64,000 nucleotides of DNA from an uncultured Olsenella sp. (GCA_900540955.1 UQIF01000008.1:11117-75116), one strand, 5' to 3'; positions 26,019-34,879 are shown, counted from the first letter of the stretch. Notes: generated from the sequence alone by a model not told the origin. Made by a program: numbers and translations.

Positions 26019-27050
26019 ATGATCACCAGAAGCAGATTCCTGCAGGTTCTCGCCGGGGGCGCCGGCGCCATTGCGCTCGCCGGATGCGGCGCCCAGAAGG
26101 CCGTCGACGCCGGCGACGAGGGCAAGAAGGACGCCGCCGCGGAGCCGGTCGCTGTTCGCGCGGCCGCGCTCAAGGGCCCGACCGCGATGGGCCTCGTCAA
26201 GTTCATGAGCGAGGTGGACGCCGGCAACCTTAAGGACGAGGACTATAGCTTCAGAATCGTCGCCTCAGCCGACGAGGTGGCCCCGCTCATCTCGAAGTCC
26301 GAGGTCGACATCGCCGCCGTGCCCGCCAACCTCGCCTCCGTCCTCTACAACAAGACCTCCGGCGCCGTGCGCGTCATCGCGGTGAACACGCTCGGCGTGC
26401 TCTACATCTGCGAGCTCGGCGACACGGTGAACACCGTTGCCGACCTGCGAGGCAAGACGATCTTCTCGGCAGGCAAGGGCGCGACGCCCGAGTACGCGCT
26501 CGAGTACGTCCTGCGTGCGAACGGCCTCGACCCTACCGCCGACGTGACCATCGAGTGGAAGAGCGAGCACGCCGAGTGCGTGGCCGCGCTTGCCCAGGAC
26601 GCAACCGCCATCGCGATGCTGCCGCAGCCTTTCGTGACCACGGCGCAGGCCAAAAACGACCAGATTAGAGTGGCGCTCGACCTCAACCAGGAGTGGGCGG
26701 CCGCGTGCGAGGCCGAGGGGCGCGACGGCAAGCTCATCACCGGCGTCGCCGTCGTGCGCAGCGAGTTCGCCGACGCGCACCCTGAGGCGGTCGACGCGTT
26801 TCTTGGGCACTACCGCGAGTCGGTGGAGTTCGTCAACGCGAACACCGATGAGGCGGCGTCGCTCGTGGGCGGCTACGAGATCGTGCCCGAGACCGTGGCA
26901 AAGAAGGCTCTGCCTGCGTGCAACATCACGTTTGTCGACGGGGCCGACATGAAGGCGCAGCTCAGCGGCTACCTCGAGGTGCTTGCCGACCAGAACGTCG
27001 ATGCCGTGGGCGGCAAGCTCCCCGGCGACGACTTCTACTACGGCGCCTAG
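26019..27050 (+). CDS. ABC importer substrate-binding lipoprotein (NMT1/SsuA/ThiY-like)
   Basis: A 343-residue lipoprotein. Signal MITRSRFLQVLAGGAGAIALAGC ends in a clean lipobox with Cys at 23. The mature part matches the NMT1/TauA-type periplasmic-binding fold: ALKGPTAMGLVKFM, SEVDIAAVPANLASVLYNKT, LRGKTIFSAGKGATPEYALEY. It captures a small solute for the permease and ATPase encoded immediately after. Family members bind nitrate, sulfonates, thiamine precursors or similar compounds; I see no TPP riboswitch upstream, so the ligand is unknown. The ATG at 26019 follows AAGGGAGAG. Confidence 0.88.
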   Translation: MITRSRFLQVLAGGAGAIALAGCGAQKAVDAGDEGKKDAAAEPVAVRAAALKGPTAMGLVKFMSEVDAGNLKDEDYSFRIVASADEVAPLISKSEVDIAAVPANLASVLYNKTSGAVRVIAVNTLGVLYICELGDTVNTVADLRGKTIFSAGKGATPEYALEYVLRANGLDPTADVTIEWKSEHAECVAALAQDATAIAMLPQPFVTTAQAKNDQIRVALDLNQEWAAACEAEGRDGKLITGVAVVRSEFADAHPEAVDAFLGHYRESVEFVNANTDEAASLVGGYEIVPETVAKKALPACNITFVDGADMKAQLSGYLEVLADQNVDAVGGKLPGDDFYYGA

Positions 27051-27052
27051 CG

Positions 27053-27841
27053 TTGCGGCAGGAGAACACGGGCAAAGAATGGCGGCGCGCGCTATCCGTT
27101 TGGGGGGAGCGCGCGCTTGCCGTGGCGTTTTGGCTCGTCGTGTGGCAGGCGGCTGCCGTCGCCGTGGGCTCACGGATCATACTCGTGGGACCGGCAGAGG
27201 TCGTGGCTAGGCTCGCGGAGCTTGCCGAAACCCGGGAGTTCTGGGGCGCTGTCGGCGTGTCGTTGGCAAGGATTGCGGCGGGGTTTGCGCTGGCGGTCGT
27301 GGCCGGCATCGCGCTTGCGGCCGCCGCGGGGCGCTGGCGAGTCGCGCGCACGCTGCTCGCGCCGCTGGTGGGGGCCGTGAAAGCGGCGCCGGTGGCGAGC
27401 TTCGTCATCCTCGTGCTCATCTGGGTGCCGTCAAGGCGTCTCTCGGTGATCATCTCGTTCCTCATGGCGATGCCGATCGTGTACACGAACGTGCTCGAGG
27501 GCATCGACCAGACCGACCCCGCGCTGCTCGAGATGGCCGGTGTGTTCGGCGTGCGCGGATGGCGCCGCGCGGCGACGGTCTACGCCTCCGAGGTCGCGTC
27601 TTATCTTCGCGCGGGGGTTTCGCTTGCCGTCGGCCTTTCATGGAAGTCGGGCATCGCGGCCGAGGTCATCGGCCTGCCGGATCCCTCCATCGGCATCAAC
27701 CTGTATGAGGCCAAGGTGTACCTGGACACGCCGGACCTGTTTGCCTGGACGCTCGCGATCGTGCTGCTCTCCGTGGCAATCGAGGCTGCGCTTCGCCGCG
27801 CGCTCGGGTGGGCGCAGGCGCGTTGGGAGGCGAGGGCGTGA
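27053..27841 (+). CDS. ABC importer permease (SsuC/ThiX type)
   Basis: A 262-residue membrane protein with about six helices. The EAA-like loop is near GIDQTDPALLEMAGVFGVRGWRR, and the C-terminal signature is SWKSGIAAEVIGLPDPSIG. I start it at the TTG at 27053, 2 nt after the lipoprotein stop, since it gives a normal cytoplasmic N terminus (RQENTGKEWRRALSVWGERA). A GTG at 27122 is possible but would begin inside the first helix. It overlaps the ATPase gene by one base (TGATG). It forms the channel of the importer. Confidence 0.85.
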   Translation: MRQENTGKEWRRALSVWGERALAVAFWLVVWQAAAVAVGSRIILVGPAEVVARLAELAETREFWGAVGVSLARIAAGFALAVVAGIALAAAAGRWRVARTLLAPLVGAVKAAPVASFVILVLIWVPSRRLSVIISFLMAMPIVYTNVLEGIDQTDPALLEMAGVFGVRGWRRAATVYASEVASYLRAGVSLAVGLSWKSGIAAEVIGLPDPSIGINLYEAKVYLDTPDLFAWTLAIVLLSVAIEAALRRALGWAQARWEARA

Positions 27842-28485
27842 TGGCGGAAGACGCGTCCTTTGCGCTCTTTGGCGTCGGCTTTGCCTACGGCGACGCGGGC
27901 ACGCCGGTGCTCGCTGGAGCCTCGGCCGAGTTCGAGCCAGGCTGCGTGCACATGATCTTCGGGCCCTCCGGGGAGGGCAAGACCACGCTGCTTCGCCTGC
28001 TCATGGGTCTTGAGCGGCCTTGCGCGGGCGAGGTCGCGCGGCCTGCGTCCGCGCTGATCGCCGCGGTGTTCCAGGAGGACCGGCTGTGCGACGGCATGAC
28101 CGCGACGGCGAACATCCGCCTGCCGCATGCGGGGCTTCACGGTGCTGAGCTGCGGGAATTCATCGAACATGAACGTCGGGCGCTCAAGGAGGTCGGCATT
28201 GACGCCGACGAGGCGGCGCGTCCGGTCCGCGAGCTCTCCGGTGGCCAGCGCCGTCGGGTGGCGCTACTGCGTGCCCTTCTTGCCGATGCAGACGCGCTGT
28301 TCTTCGACGAGCCGCTCCGGGGCCTCGACGCCGAGGGCGCCGATCGCGTCGCCGGCTTCGCCGCGCCGTTGCTTGTGGGAAAGACCGTGTTTTGGGTTAC
28401 CCATGACGAGCGGGACGCTAGCCGCGTCGCCGATCCCGTGTGCTGGGTCCTCTCCGACGGGGTTTTGCGGCGCATGCCGGCGTAA
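27841..28485 (+). CDS. ABC importer ATPase
   Basis: A 214-residue ATP-binding subunit, short for the family. Motifs: Walker A GPSGEGKTT, Q-loop AVFQEDRL, signature LSGGQRRR, Walker B ALFFDEPLRGLD, switch His in WVTHDERDA. It powers the importer with the two preceding genes. The stop codon lies inside the left arm of the inverted-repeat element IR1 (28483-28620), so that element forms the 3' boundary of this operon. Confidence 0.92.
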   Translation: MAEDASFALFGVGFAYGDAGTPVLAGASAEFEPGCVHMIFGPSGEGKTTLLRLLMGLERPCAGEVARPASALIAAVFQEDRLCDGMTATANIRLPHAGLHGAELREFIEHERRALKEVGIDADEAARPVRELSGGQRRRVALLRALLADADALFFDEPLRGLDAEGADRVAGFAAPLLVGKTVFWVTHDERDASRVADPVCWVLSDGVLRRMPA

Positions 28486-28620
28486 AGTTCCAAAAATCAA
28501 CGACTTAATTCCGTCTTGGTCGGTAACGGCACAAAAAAGGCGATTTGCTTAGATAGCGCCCTGCGTTTGGACGGGGCTACTCGCTCAAATCGAATTAAGT
28601 CGTATATTTTTGGAACTTTA
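28483..28620. repeat. Inverted-repeat element IR1, with AACGACTTAATTC termini
   Basis: A 29-nt left arm (28483-28511) and right arm (28592-28620) match at 27 of 29 positions around an 80-nt centre with a nested cgatttg/caaatcg stem. Each arm includes the stop codon of the adjacent convergent gene. The terminus aacgacttaattc is shared with IR2 at 29859-29984. Confidence 0.88.
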
Positions 28621-29769
28621 GATAAGCTTCGCCCAATCGACGAGCAGTTCTGCCCTCAGTTGGGTGGCGGCCCTCTTCTCTTTCTCTGTTTCCGGCTTGA
28701 GCCGACGCCCAAGCCTTTCCGCCACGAGCTTGGCAAAGGCATCGAACCTGTCTTGGCTCCCCAGCATGTCGTGGGAGGCGAACAAAACGCGAATCCCCAT
28801 CTGCTCGAGCGCGGCGGCCCGGTCGAAATCGCTGATGAGGCTCTCCTCGTTGTCGTGAACCATCTTGCTCTGGCATTCGACGTCGAGGCTGGCGTCTTCC
28901 CAGAACAGATCACAGTAGCAGTGGTTTCTTTGAGCGAGGAGCTGGGCGTTCGGGCTAAGGGCAACCTTTGCGTTGTGCTCGAATCCGCCGAGGCCTTTTC
29001 CTCCCCGGCGGCGCGAAAGCCCGAGCAACAATGCCGTTTGAACTTCAAGTGGGGAGACGGCGCCGGGTGTGACGAGCTCCGCTGCCAGGCGCATTTTCTC
29101 TCGACCGTTTCGCCGCGTCGTCTCCTCGGTGAATTCCTTAAGGGCTTGGGGGTCGGTAAGCGGTGCTCGATTCCAAAGGCTCGATAGCTCGGTGCCTTCA
29201 AAATAGGGCGACCATCCGTTCAGGCGCAGACGGCCGACATTGCTGGTCAGTAGTTTCTGAAGTCGTCGTTCGATGGGGGCGGGGGCCTTGTAAACCGAGA
29301 ACGATCCGCACAGCTCGCTTGTTATCATCAGTGTCTTGATCCACGAGCTTCGCGCGGCGACCTGTTGCAGGGCCAGCTCCGGTGATGCGACGCTGATGTC
29401 ATCCGTTATCTGCACGAATGATCCGAACGGGAGCTCGCCCGACCAAAGATGAGGCCGGATCAGCTTCGAGGGCCGGGCGTCTTTTCGGTCATGGACAAGA
29501 ACGTCGACGGGACCGTCGAAACACGCGGCAAATGCGAGGAACACCTTCTTGAGCTCGGCGGCGGAGCCGCCGGCTTTTCGCCATTGGGGCCCCGACTGAA
29601 ACAAGCCGCATAACGGTAGCGTCTCAAGGAGTTCCGCCCTGAGGGCGGCGAGGTCGTCTGGCGCCATCGCGCCGCGAAGCATCTCCTCGTCGCCCGCCGT
29701 GAGCAGGCGAACGATGGGCGGAGTGCGCCAAAACTTCAGAGCCGATATGTCGCATATGCGCGTTTCCAT
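28618..29769 (-). CDS. Hypothetical protein with PD-(D/E)XK / DUF559-like C-terminal domain
   Basis: A 383-residue protein that I cannot assign to a named gene. The N terminus (ISALKFWRTPPIVRLL) resembles the helix-turn-helix-led AbiEi/cryptic families common in Coriobacteriia. The C-terminal third has the layout of a PD-(D/E)XK nuclease like DUF559: CDLFWEDASLDVECQSKMVH (Asp, then Glu-x-Gln), then DFDRAAALEQMGIRVLFAS. Most of the protein is soluble with no signal peptide. It is a single gene bracketed by two related inverted-repeat elements, IR1 at its 3' end and IR2 about 90 nt before its start. A role as a cassette-type defence or abortive-infection protein, or as a binder of its own flanking repeats, is inference. 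No strong ribosome binding site is visible. Confidence 0.6.
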   Translation of the reverse strand: METRICDISALKFWRTPPIVRLLTAGDEEMLRGAMAPDDLAALRAELLETLPLCGLFQSGPQWRKAGGSAAELKKVFLAFAACFDGPVDVLVHDRKDARPSKLIRPHLWSGELPFGSFVQITDDISVASPELALQQVAARSSWIKTLMITSELCGSFSVYKAPAPIERRLQKLLTSNVGRLRLNGWSPYFEGTELSSLWNRAPLTDPQALKEFTEETTRRNGREKMRLAAELVTPGAVSPLEVQTALLLGLSRRRGGKGLGGFEHNAKVALSPNAQLLAQRNHCYCDLFWEDASLDVECQSKMVHDNEESLISDFDRAAALEQMGIRVLFASHDMLGSQDRFDAFAKLVAERLGRRLKPETEKEKRAATQLRAELLVDWAKLI

Positions 29770-29858
29770 GAAAAGACGCTAGCACGAGCTCTGCCAATGG
29801 ACGTTTTCCGGTCGGTTAAGGGGCCGACATTATCCGATATGCGGCAATCGCGTTGACG

Positions 29859-29984
29859 AAGTCGTGAAAATAAACGACTTAATTCGTACCCAACGAGTAT
29901 GTAGGCCAATTTCTGCGCCAAAACACATCGATTGGCGGTGGGATACCAAGGCGATCTGAATTAAGTCGTTTATTTTCAGGACTT
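29859..29984. repeat. Inverted-repeat element IR2, with AACGACTTAATTC termini
   Basis: 27-nt arms (29859-29885 and 29958-29984) match at 26 of 27 positions; a nested gccaat/attggc stem lies inside. Aligned with IR1 arms, 22 of 27 positions agree. Together IR1 and IR2 bracket the 28618-29769 gene as a unit of about 1.5 kb. Confidence 0.88.
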
Positions 29985-30037
29985 GCTAGCGTCAAAGCCC
30001 GGCCCGCGGCCTCGGGGCCGTCCAGTTTGCCGGCTTG

Positions 30038-30088
30038 TTACTGTCTTGTCACCTGTAAAGTCAAGTGCCATACTGTCAACCACTGTAT
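30038..30088 (+). promoter_or_regulatory. Candidate nadA promoter and NiaR site
   Basis: TTGTCA (30046) and CATACT (30069), 17 nt apart, make a plausible promoter. It is embedded in repeated ctgtc / gtaa half-sites (ttactgtcttgtcacctgtaa, 30038-30058, and tactgtcaaccactgta). NiaR boxes in other bacteria are similar TGTC-rich dyads, and the last gene of this operon is a niaR homologue. Confidence 0.35.
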
Positions 30089-30130
30089 CTCGACCCGGCG
30101 GGGAGGCCGGGTCCGACGGAGAGGCATGGC

Positions 30131-31057
30131 ATGGTTTCTGACGAGATGCGTGCAGAGGTCGAGCGACTCAAGCGCGAGCAGGACGCGGTGATTCTCGCGC
30201 ACTATTACGTGACGCCTGGCGCGCAGGATTTGGCCGACTACATCGGCGACTCGTTTTTCCTGTCAAAGAAGGCGGCCACGCTCGACTGCAAGACGCTGGT
30301 CTTTGCCGGCGTGCACTTCATGGCCGAGTCGGCGAAGCTCTTGAGCCCCGATAAGCGCGTGCTCATGCCCGAGCCCACCGCCGACTGCCCCATGGCCCAC
30401 ATGGTCAAGAAGGCCACCATCGACGCCGCGCGCGCCAAGTACGGCGACGACCTCGCCGTGGCCTGCTACGTTAATTCGACGAGCCAGATGAAGGCTTGGT
30501 CCGACGTGTGCGTGACCTCCTCGAACGCCGTCAAGATCGTGCGCGCCCTGCCGCAGCACAACGTCTTGTTCATCCCCGACATGAACCTCGGCCACTACGT
30601 CGCGCTGCAGGTTCCCGAGAAGAACGTCATTCTGAACGACGGCTTCTGTCCCACCCACGAGGCCATCGAGCTCGCCGAGATCGAGGCTGCCCGCGCCGAG
30701 CACCCCGGCGCCCGCGTGCTCGCGCACCCCGAGTGCGGCGACTGGGTGCTCAAGGAGGCCGACTTCGTCGGCTCCACCTCGCAGATCATCGCCGAGGCCG
30801 TGGCGAGCGACGCCACCGACTTCATCATCGCGACGGTCCACGGCGTCATCCGCGAGCTCGAGGCTCAGACCGCGGGCACGGGCAAGCGCTTCTGGTTCCC
30901 GCGCACTACGCCCATCTGCCCCAACATGGCTCGCGTTACGGCCGAGAAGGTCCTCGCATGTCTGCGCGACGGCACGGGCGAGATCAGCCTGCCGGGCGAC
31001 GCGGTCGCCGACGGCTCCGCCCACGCGCTCGACCTCATGCTGGACTACGCAAAATAA
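30131..31057 (+). CDS. nadA: Quinolinate synthase A
   Basis: A 308-residue cytoplasmic 4Fe-4S enzyme that condenses iminoaspartate with dihydroxyacetone phosphate to quinolinate. Visible: ILAHYYVTPGAQDLADYIGDSF, FMAESAKLL, AHPECGDW and PRTTPICPNMA with the cluster Cys residues. The ATG at 30131 is chosen because the conserved region starts just after it. It is the first gene of a nadA-nadB-nadC-niaR operon for NAD synthesis from aspartate. The oxygen-labile cluster suits an anaerobe. Confidence 0.95.
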   Translation: MVSDEMRAEVERLKREQDAVILAHYYVTPGAQDLADYIGDSFFLSKKAATLDCKTLVFAGVHFMAESAKLLSPDKRVLMPEPTADCPMAHMVKKATIDAARAKYGDDLAVACYVNSTSQMKAWSDVCVTSSNAVKIVRALPQHNVLFIPDMNLGHYVALQVPEKNVILNDGFCPTHEAIELAEIEAARAEHPGARVLAHPECGDWVLKEADFVGSTSQIIAEAVASDATDFIIATVHGVIRELEAQTAGTGKRFWFPRTTPICPNMARVTAEKVLACLRDGTGEISLPGDAVADGSAHALDLMLDYAK

Positions 31058-31096
31058 GACGTCGGGGCTGTCTCCTCGTCAAACGGAAGGAAAACT

Positions 31097-32398
31097 ATGG
31101 CTGGAACGAAGACCATCGACGCGGACGTCGTCATCATCGGGTGCGGCGTGGCGGGCCTCTACTGTGCCCTTAACCTGCCGCACGCCCTGCGTGTCGTGCT
31201 TCTTGCCAAGACCACCGTCGACGAGTGCGACTCCATGCTCGCCCAAGGCGGTATCTGCGTGCTGCACGACCCGGACGACTACGAGTCCTTCTTTGAGGAC
31301 ACGCTGCGCGCCGGCCACTACGAGAACCGCCTCGAGTCCGTCGACATGATGATCCGGGCGAGCCGCCCCATCATTGACGACCTGATCAAGCGCGGCGTTC
31401 GCTTTGCCCGCACTGCCACGGGCGAGCTCGACTACACCCGCGAGGGCGCCCACTCCCGCCCGCGCATCGTCTATCACGAGGACATCACGGGCGAGGAGAT
31501 CACCACGCACCTGCTTGCCTGCGTGCGCGAGCTTCCGAACGCGACCGTGCTCGAGAACACCTGCATGACCGACATCCTCGAGGGCTTCGAGGCAGACGGA
31601 CGCCGCGTGTGCCGCGGCATCGTGGCCGAGGACGCCGGCGGCGCGCGCCTGCAGATAAACGCCGACGCCACGGTGCTCGCGACGGGCGGCGTGGGCGGCC
31701 TGTACAAGCACTCCACGAACTACCCCTGCCTCACCGGCGACGGCTGCCGCGTGGCCGCTGAGCACGGCGTGCTCCTCGAGCACATGGACTTCGTGCAGAT
31801 CCACCCCACGACGCTGTGGACCCAAAAGCCCGGCCGCAGCTTCCTCATCTCGGAGTCCGCGCGCGGCGAGGGCGCGATTCTGCTCAACGGCGCGGGCGAG
31901 CGCTTCTGCGACGAGCTTCAGCCGCGCGACGTGGTCTCCGGAAACATCCTGCGCGAGATGGCCCGCGAGGGCTCCGAGCACGTCTGGCTCAGCTTCGAGC
32001 ACGTGGCGCGCGAGGAGCTCCAGAACCACTTCACCCACATCTGCGAGCAGTGCCGCGAGGAGGGCTACGACATCTTCACCGAGCCGGTGCCCGTCGTTCC
32101 GGCCCAGCACTATTTCATGGGCGGCATCCACGTGAACTCCGACTCGGAGACCACCCTGCCGCATCTCTTTGCTGCCGGTGAGACGTGCTGCAACGGCGTG
32201 CACGGCCGCAACCGCCTGGCGTCGAATAGCCTGCTCGAGGGCCTGGTGTTCGCTCAGCGTGCCGCCGACAAGATCATGCGCGACCGCTTCGCCGCCGACA
32301 CCGCCGCCCAGCTCGCCATCGCCGCGGGCGCCCGGAGCCGCTTCATCGCGGGCTCGCGCGACGTGACCGACGTCGCGGTCCTTTGCGGCGCCGAGTAG
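31097..32398 (+). CDS. nadB: L-aspartate oxidase
   Basis: A 433-residue FAD protein that converts L-aspartate to iminoaspartate for NadA. Dinucleotide motif IIGCGVAGLYCAL at the N terminus; the capping region ends with HYFMGGIHVNSDSETTLPHLFAAGE and GRNRLASNSLLEGLVF. It is about 100 residues shorter than the Escherichia coli enzyme, lacking most of the C-terminal helical domain, as in other anaerobe NadB proteins. In anaerobes, fumarate is the probable electron acceptor. The ATG follows GGAAGGA; a hairpin follows the stop. Confidence 0.93.
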   Translation: MAGTKTIDADVVIIGCGVAGLYCALNLPHALRVVLLAKTTVDECDSMLAQGGICVLHDPDDYESFFEDTLRAGHYENRLESVDMMIRASRPIIDDLIKRGVRFARTATGELDYTREGAHSRPRIVYHEDITGEEITTHLLACVRELPNATVLENTCMTDILEGFEADGRRVCRGIVAEDAGGARLQINADATVLATGGVGGLYKHSTNYPCLTGDGCRVAAEHGVLLEHMDFVQIHPTTLWTQKPGRSFLISESARGEGAILLNGAGERFCDELQPRDVVSGNILREMAREGSEHVWLSFEHVAREELQNHFTHICEQCREEGYDIFTEPVPVVPAQHYFMGGIHVNSDSETTLPHLFAAGETCCNGVHGRNRLASNSLLEGLVFAQRAADKIMRDRFAADTAAQLAIAAGARSRFIAGSRDVTDVAVLCGAE

Positions 32399-32419
32399 CG
32401 GGAAAGAAGACCAGGCAAG

Positions 32420-32441
32420 AAGGGCGAACCCGCGCGCCCTT
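32420..32441 (+). terminator. Weak hairpin after nadB
   Basis: aagggcg / cgccctt form a 7-bp stem preceded by caagaag and followed by gttc. There is no U-run, so it may attenuate rather than stop transcription into nadC. Confidence 0.35.
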
Positions 32442-32459
32442 GTTCACGTACGCGCGATT

Positions 32460-32491
32460 TTGGGACAAAATCCCCCGTCCCTTTTGTCCCA
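32460..32491 (+). repeat. 32-nt hairpin before the nadC ribosome binding site, copy 1
   Basis: tgggacaaaa and ttttgtccca form a perfect 10-bp stem around an 11-nt C-rich loop that itself contains gtccc, able to pair with the 5' gggac. The identical 32-nt sequence recurs at 56460-56491, also just before a ribosome binding site. Confidence 0.9.
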
Positions 32492-32504
32492 GTGAGGAGA
32501 GACG

Positions 32505-33365
32505 ATGATGGACCCGATGATTCAGGCAAAGATGGACGCCGCGATTCGCGCCGCGCTCGAGGAGGACATGCCGTTCGGCGACGTAAGCACGATGTCCGTC
32601 ATGTCCGAGCCTCGTCCCGGCCGCGTGCAGCTCATTGCCAAGCAGGACGGCGTGATCGCCGGCCTTGGCGTGTTCGCGCGCGTCTTTGCCCTCATCGACC
32701 CCGCCGTGACCGTGAACGCGCTCGTCGCCGACGGCGACGAGGTGACGAACGGCCAGCACCTCGCCACCGTCGAGGGCGACGTCCGCGTGCTGCTCGAGGG
32801 CGAGCGCGTTGCCCTCAATTACCTCCAGCGCATGAGCGGCGTAGCCACCTACACCCACCGCATCGTCGCCTCGCTCGTGGCGGCGGGCGCGAAGACCCGC
32901 CTTGTCTGCACGCGAAAGACCACGCCCGGCCTGCGCCTCTTTGAGCGCGAGGCCGTGCGCATGGGCGGCGGGCACCTGCATCGCTACGGCCTCTCGGACG
33001 CGGTGATGCTCAAGGACAACCACATCGACGCCGCCGGCGGCATCACGCCCGCCGTGGCCGCCGCCCGCGCGACCGCGCCCTTCACCGCCAAGGTCGAGGT
33101 CGAGTGCGAGACGCTCGACATGGTGCGCGAGGCCGTCGAGGCGGGTGCCGACATCATCATGCTCGACAACATGGACCACGCCACGATGGCCGAGGCGATC
33201 TCGATCATCGACGGCCGCGCGACGACCGAGGCGAGCGGAAACGTCACCGCCGAGAACGTCACGGGCTACGCCGACCTCGGGGTCGACATCGTGAGCTGCG
33301 GCGCCCTCACGCACTCCGCGGGCATCTTGGACCTCTCGCTCAAGCACCTCGAGGTGCTCGGGTGA
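32505..33365 (+). CDS. nadC: Nicotinate-nucleotide pyrophosphorylase (quinolinate phosphoribosyltransferase)
   Basis: A 286-residue enzyme converting quinolinate and PRPP to nicotinate mononucleotide. Motifs: EEDMPFGDVST, the RMSG loop (LNYLQRMSGVATYT), CTRKTTPGLRLFEREAVRMGG, HRYGLSDAVMLKDNHI and VEVECET. It completes the quinolinate branch started by NadA and NadB. The ATG has GAGGAG upstream, with a conserved hairpin in the leader. Its stop overlaps the niaR GTG start (GTGA). Confidence 0.95.
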   Translation: MMDPMIQAKMDAAIRAALEEDMPFGDVSTMSVMSEPRPGRVQLIAKQDGVIAGLGVFARVFALIDPAVTVNALVADGDEVTNGQHLATVEGDVRVLLEGERVALNYLQRMSGVATYTHRIVASLVAAGAKTRLVCTRKTTPGLRLFEREAVRMGGGHLHRYGLSDAVMLKDNHIDAAGGITPAVAAARATAPFTAKVEVECETLDMVREAVEAGADIIMLDNMDHATMAEAISIIDGRATTEASGNVTAENVTGYADLGVDIVSCGALTHSAGILDLSLKHLEVLG

Positions 33366-33910
33366 GCGGTTCCGGCGAGGTGCGCCGTGAGGAGATCCTC
33401 AAGGCCCTGACCTCGGCCGATGCTCCCATGGCGGGCGCGTCTCTCGCTCAGGCGGTCGGCGTTTCTCGCCAAGTCGTCGTGCAGGACATCGCGCTTCTTC
33501 GCTTGCAGGGCTGGCCCATCAACTCGACGAATCGCGGCTACGTGCTCGAGCGCGAGGCCACCCGGCCCACTCGTTTGTTCAAGTGCCACCACTCCGTCGA
33601 GCAGACCGCCGACGAGCTCAATTTGATCGTCGATTTGGGCGGGCACGTCCGCGACGTGCTCGTCAACCATCGCGTCTACGGCAAGCTCAGCTGCGAGCTC
33701 GGCATCGCGAGCAGGCGGGATGTGCGTGCCTATATCGACCAGATCCATTCGGGGAAGTCGAGTCCGCTCATGCTCATCACGAGCGGCTACCACTTCCATC
33801 ACGTGACCGCCGAGTCCGAGGAGGTCCTCGACGAGATCGGCGACGCCCTTGCTCAGGCTGGTTTTCTCGCGCCAAAGACGGACTTTGAGCTAGAGTCATT
33901 TGGCGAATAG
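33362..33910 (+). CDS. niaR: NiaR-type nicotinate-responsive repressor (HTH-3H)
   Basis: A 182-residue regulator starting at a GTG that overlaps the nadC stop by 4 nt. The N-terminal winged helix reads RREEILKALTSADAPMAGASLAQAVGVSRQVVVQDIALLRLQG. The C-terminal 3H domain has the three conserved His regions (CHHSVEQ, VNHRVYG, GYHFHHV), which bind Ni2+ and nicotinate in the family. NiaR represses NAD biosynthesis when nicotinate is plentiful; encoding it within the nad operon gives feedback control. Confidence 0.9.
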   Translation: MSGSGEVRREEILKALTSADAPMAGASLAQAVGVSRQVVVQDIALLRLQGWPINSTNRGYVLEREATRPTRLFKCHHSVEQTADELNLIVDLGGHVRDVLVNHRVYGKLSCELGIASRRDVRAYIDQIHSGKSSPLMLITSGYHFHHVTAESEEVLDEIGDALAQAGFLAPKTDFELESFGE

Positions 33911-33947
33911 CCAAAACGCCGCCCGCGGCACGTCCGAAGGAGCATCT

Positions 33948-34856
33948 ATGAGCGTCAAGCCATCCGTCCCGCGCACGCTCGCGCAGGTCACGCTTCGCGT
34001 CGTCTCGGCCATCATGGCCATCATCGGCGGGCTCATGGTCGTGGGGGCAATTCTGGTGTTTCTGTACCGTCACCAGCTGGGCTTCTCCGAGGACTCCATG
34101 TGGACCATCTTTGCGTACGGCGGCATCATCCTGGCCGCTGCCGCGCTGCTGCTCCTCACGGCGCGCCTCGGTCTGCGCGCGGCCGACGACTCGTCGAAGG
34201 TCGGCCCGTATCGCGCCCTGTGCTACTTCGTCGGCCTCGTGATCCTCGTTGCCATCGTGTGGGGCTGGGGTATGGGCATGTTCATCCTCTTCAACCCCGT
34301 GGTGCTCGTGAGCACCGTGACCTACGTGCTCGTGTGCTCCCAGCTCGCCGACAAGGTGGCCGACGAGCACGAGCGCGGCGTCGTCGGCGAGACCTTCCTG
34401 CGCACCGGCCGCCAGCGCACGCTGCACCTGCTCTCCGAGGTCATGATCGTCAAGGGCGCACTCGTCGGGCTCATGGCCGCAGTGATGGCCCTCGCGTTCT
34501 ACTCGATGGGCGACATAAGCCTCGCCGCGAGCCTGGGGGTCTCCGTTGCCGACCTCGAGCGGGACCTGCTCGAGAACGCCGTGGCGGCCGCCCTGCACCT
34601 GGGCGTCGGCGCGCTCGGCATCTGGGGCTCGAACCGTCCCGAGAAGATCATGCCCTTCTTCGTCGTGTCAGCCGGCGCGCTTGCGCTCGACGTCGCGCGC
34701 ATCGTCACGGGCGTCGTGGCGAGCGGCGCGCTTCTTGCCACCGGCACCGACACGCTGCTCGACCTCGTGTACACGGGCAGCTGCGCGTGGCTCGCCTGGA
34801 AGGTCTGGCGCCAGCCTCGCGAGCTTGTGGACAAGGGCCTCATCGCGCGGCAGTAG
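33948..34856 (+). CDS. Hypothetical polytopic membrane protein
   Basis: A 302-residue protein with about seven hydrophobic segments. I do not recognise it. The N terminus (RTLAQVTLRVVSAIMAIIGGLMVVGAILVF) is the first helix; a cytoplasmic or external loop with ADKVADEHERGVVGETFLRTGRQR lies mid-protein; further helices follow. AAGGAG precedes the ATG at 33948. It lies 38 nt after niaR on the same strand, so it may be read with the nad operon, possibly as a vitamin-related membrane protein, but there is no motif evidence for that. Confidence 0.6.
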   Translation: MSVKPSVPRTLAQVTLRVVSAIMAIIGGLMVVGAILVFLYRHQLGFSEDSMWTIFAYGGIILAAAALLLLTARLGLRAADDSSKVGPYRALCYFVGLVILVAIVWGWGMGMFILFNPVVLVSTVTYVLVCSQLADKVADEHERGVVGETFLRTGRQRTLHLLSEVMIVKGALVGLMAAVMALAFYSMGDISLAASLGVSVADLERDLLENAVAAALHLGVGALGIWGSNRPEKIMPFFVVSAGALALDVARIVTGVVASGALLATGTDTLLDLVYTGSCAWLAWKVWRQPRELVDKGLIARQ

Positions 34857-34879
34857 GCCGGCGGGCGCCCGGTTTGCCG

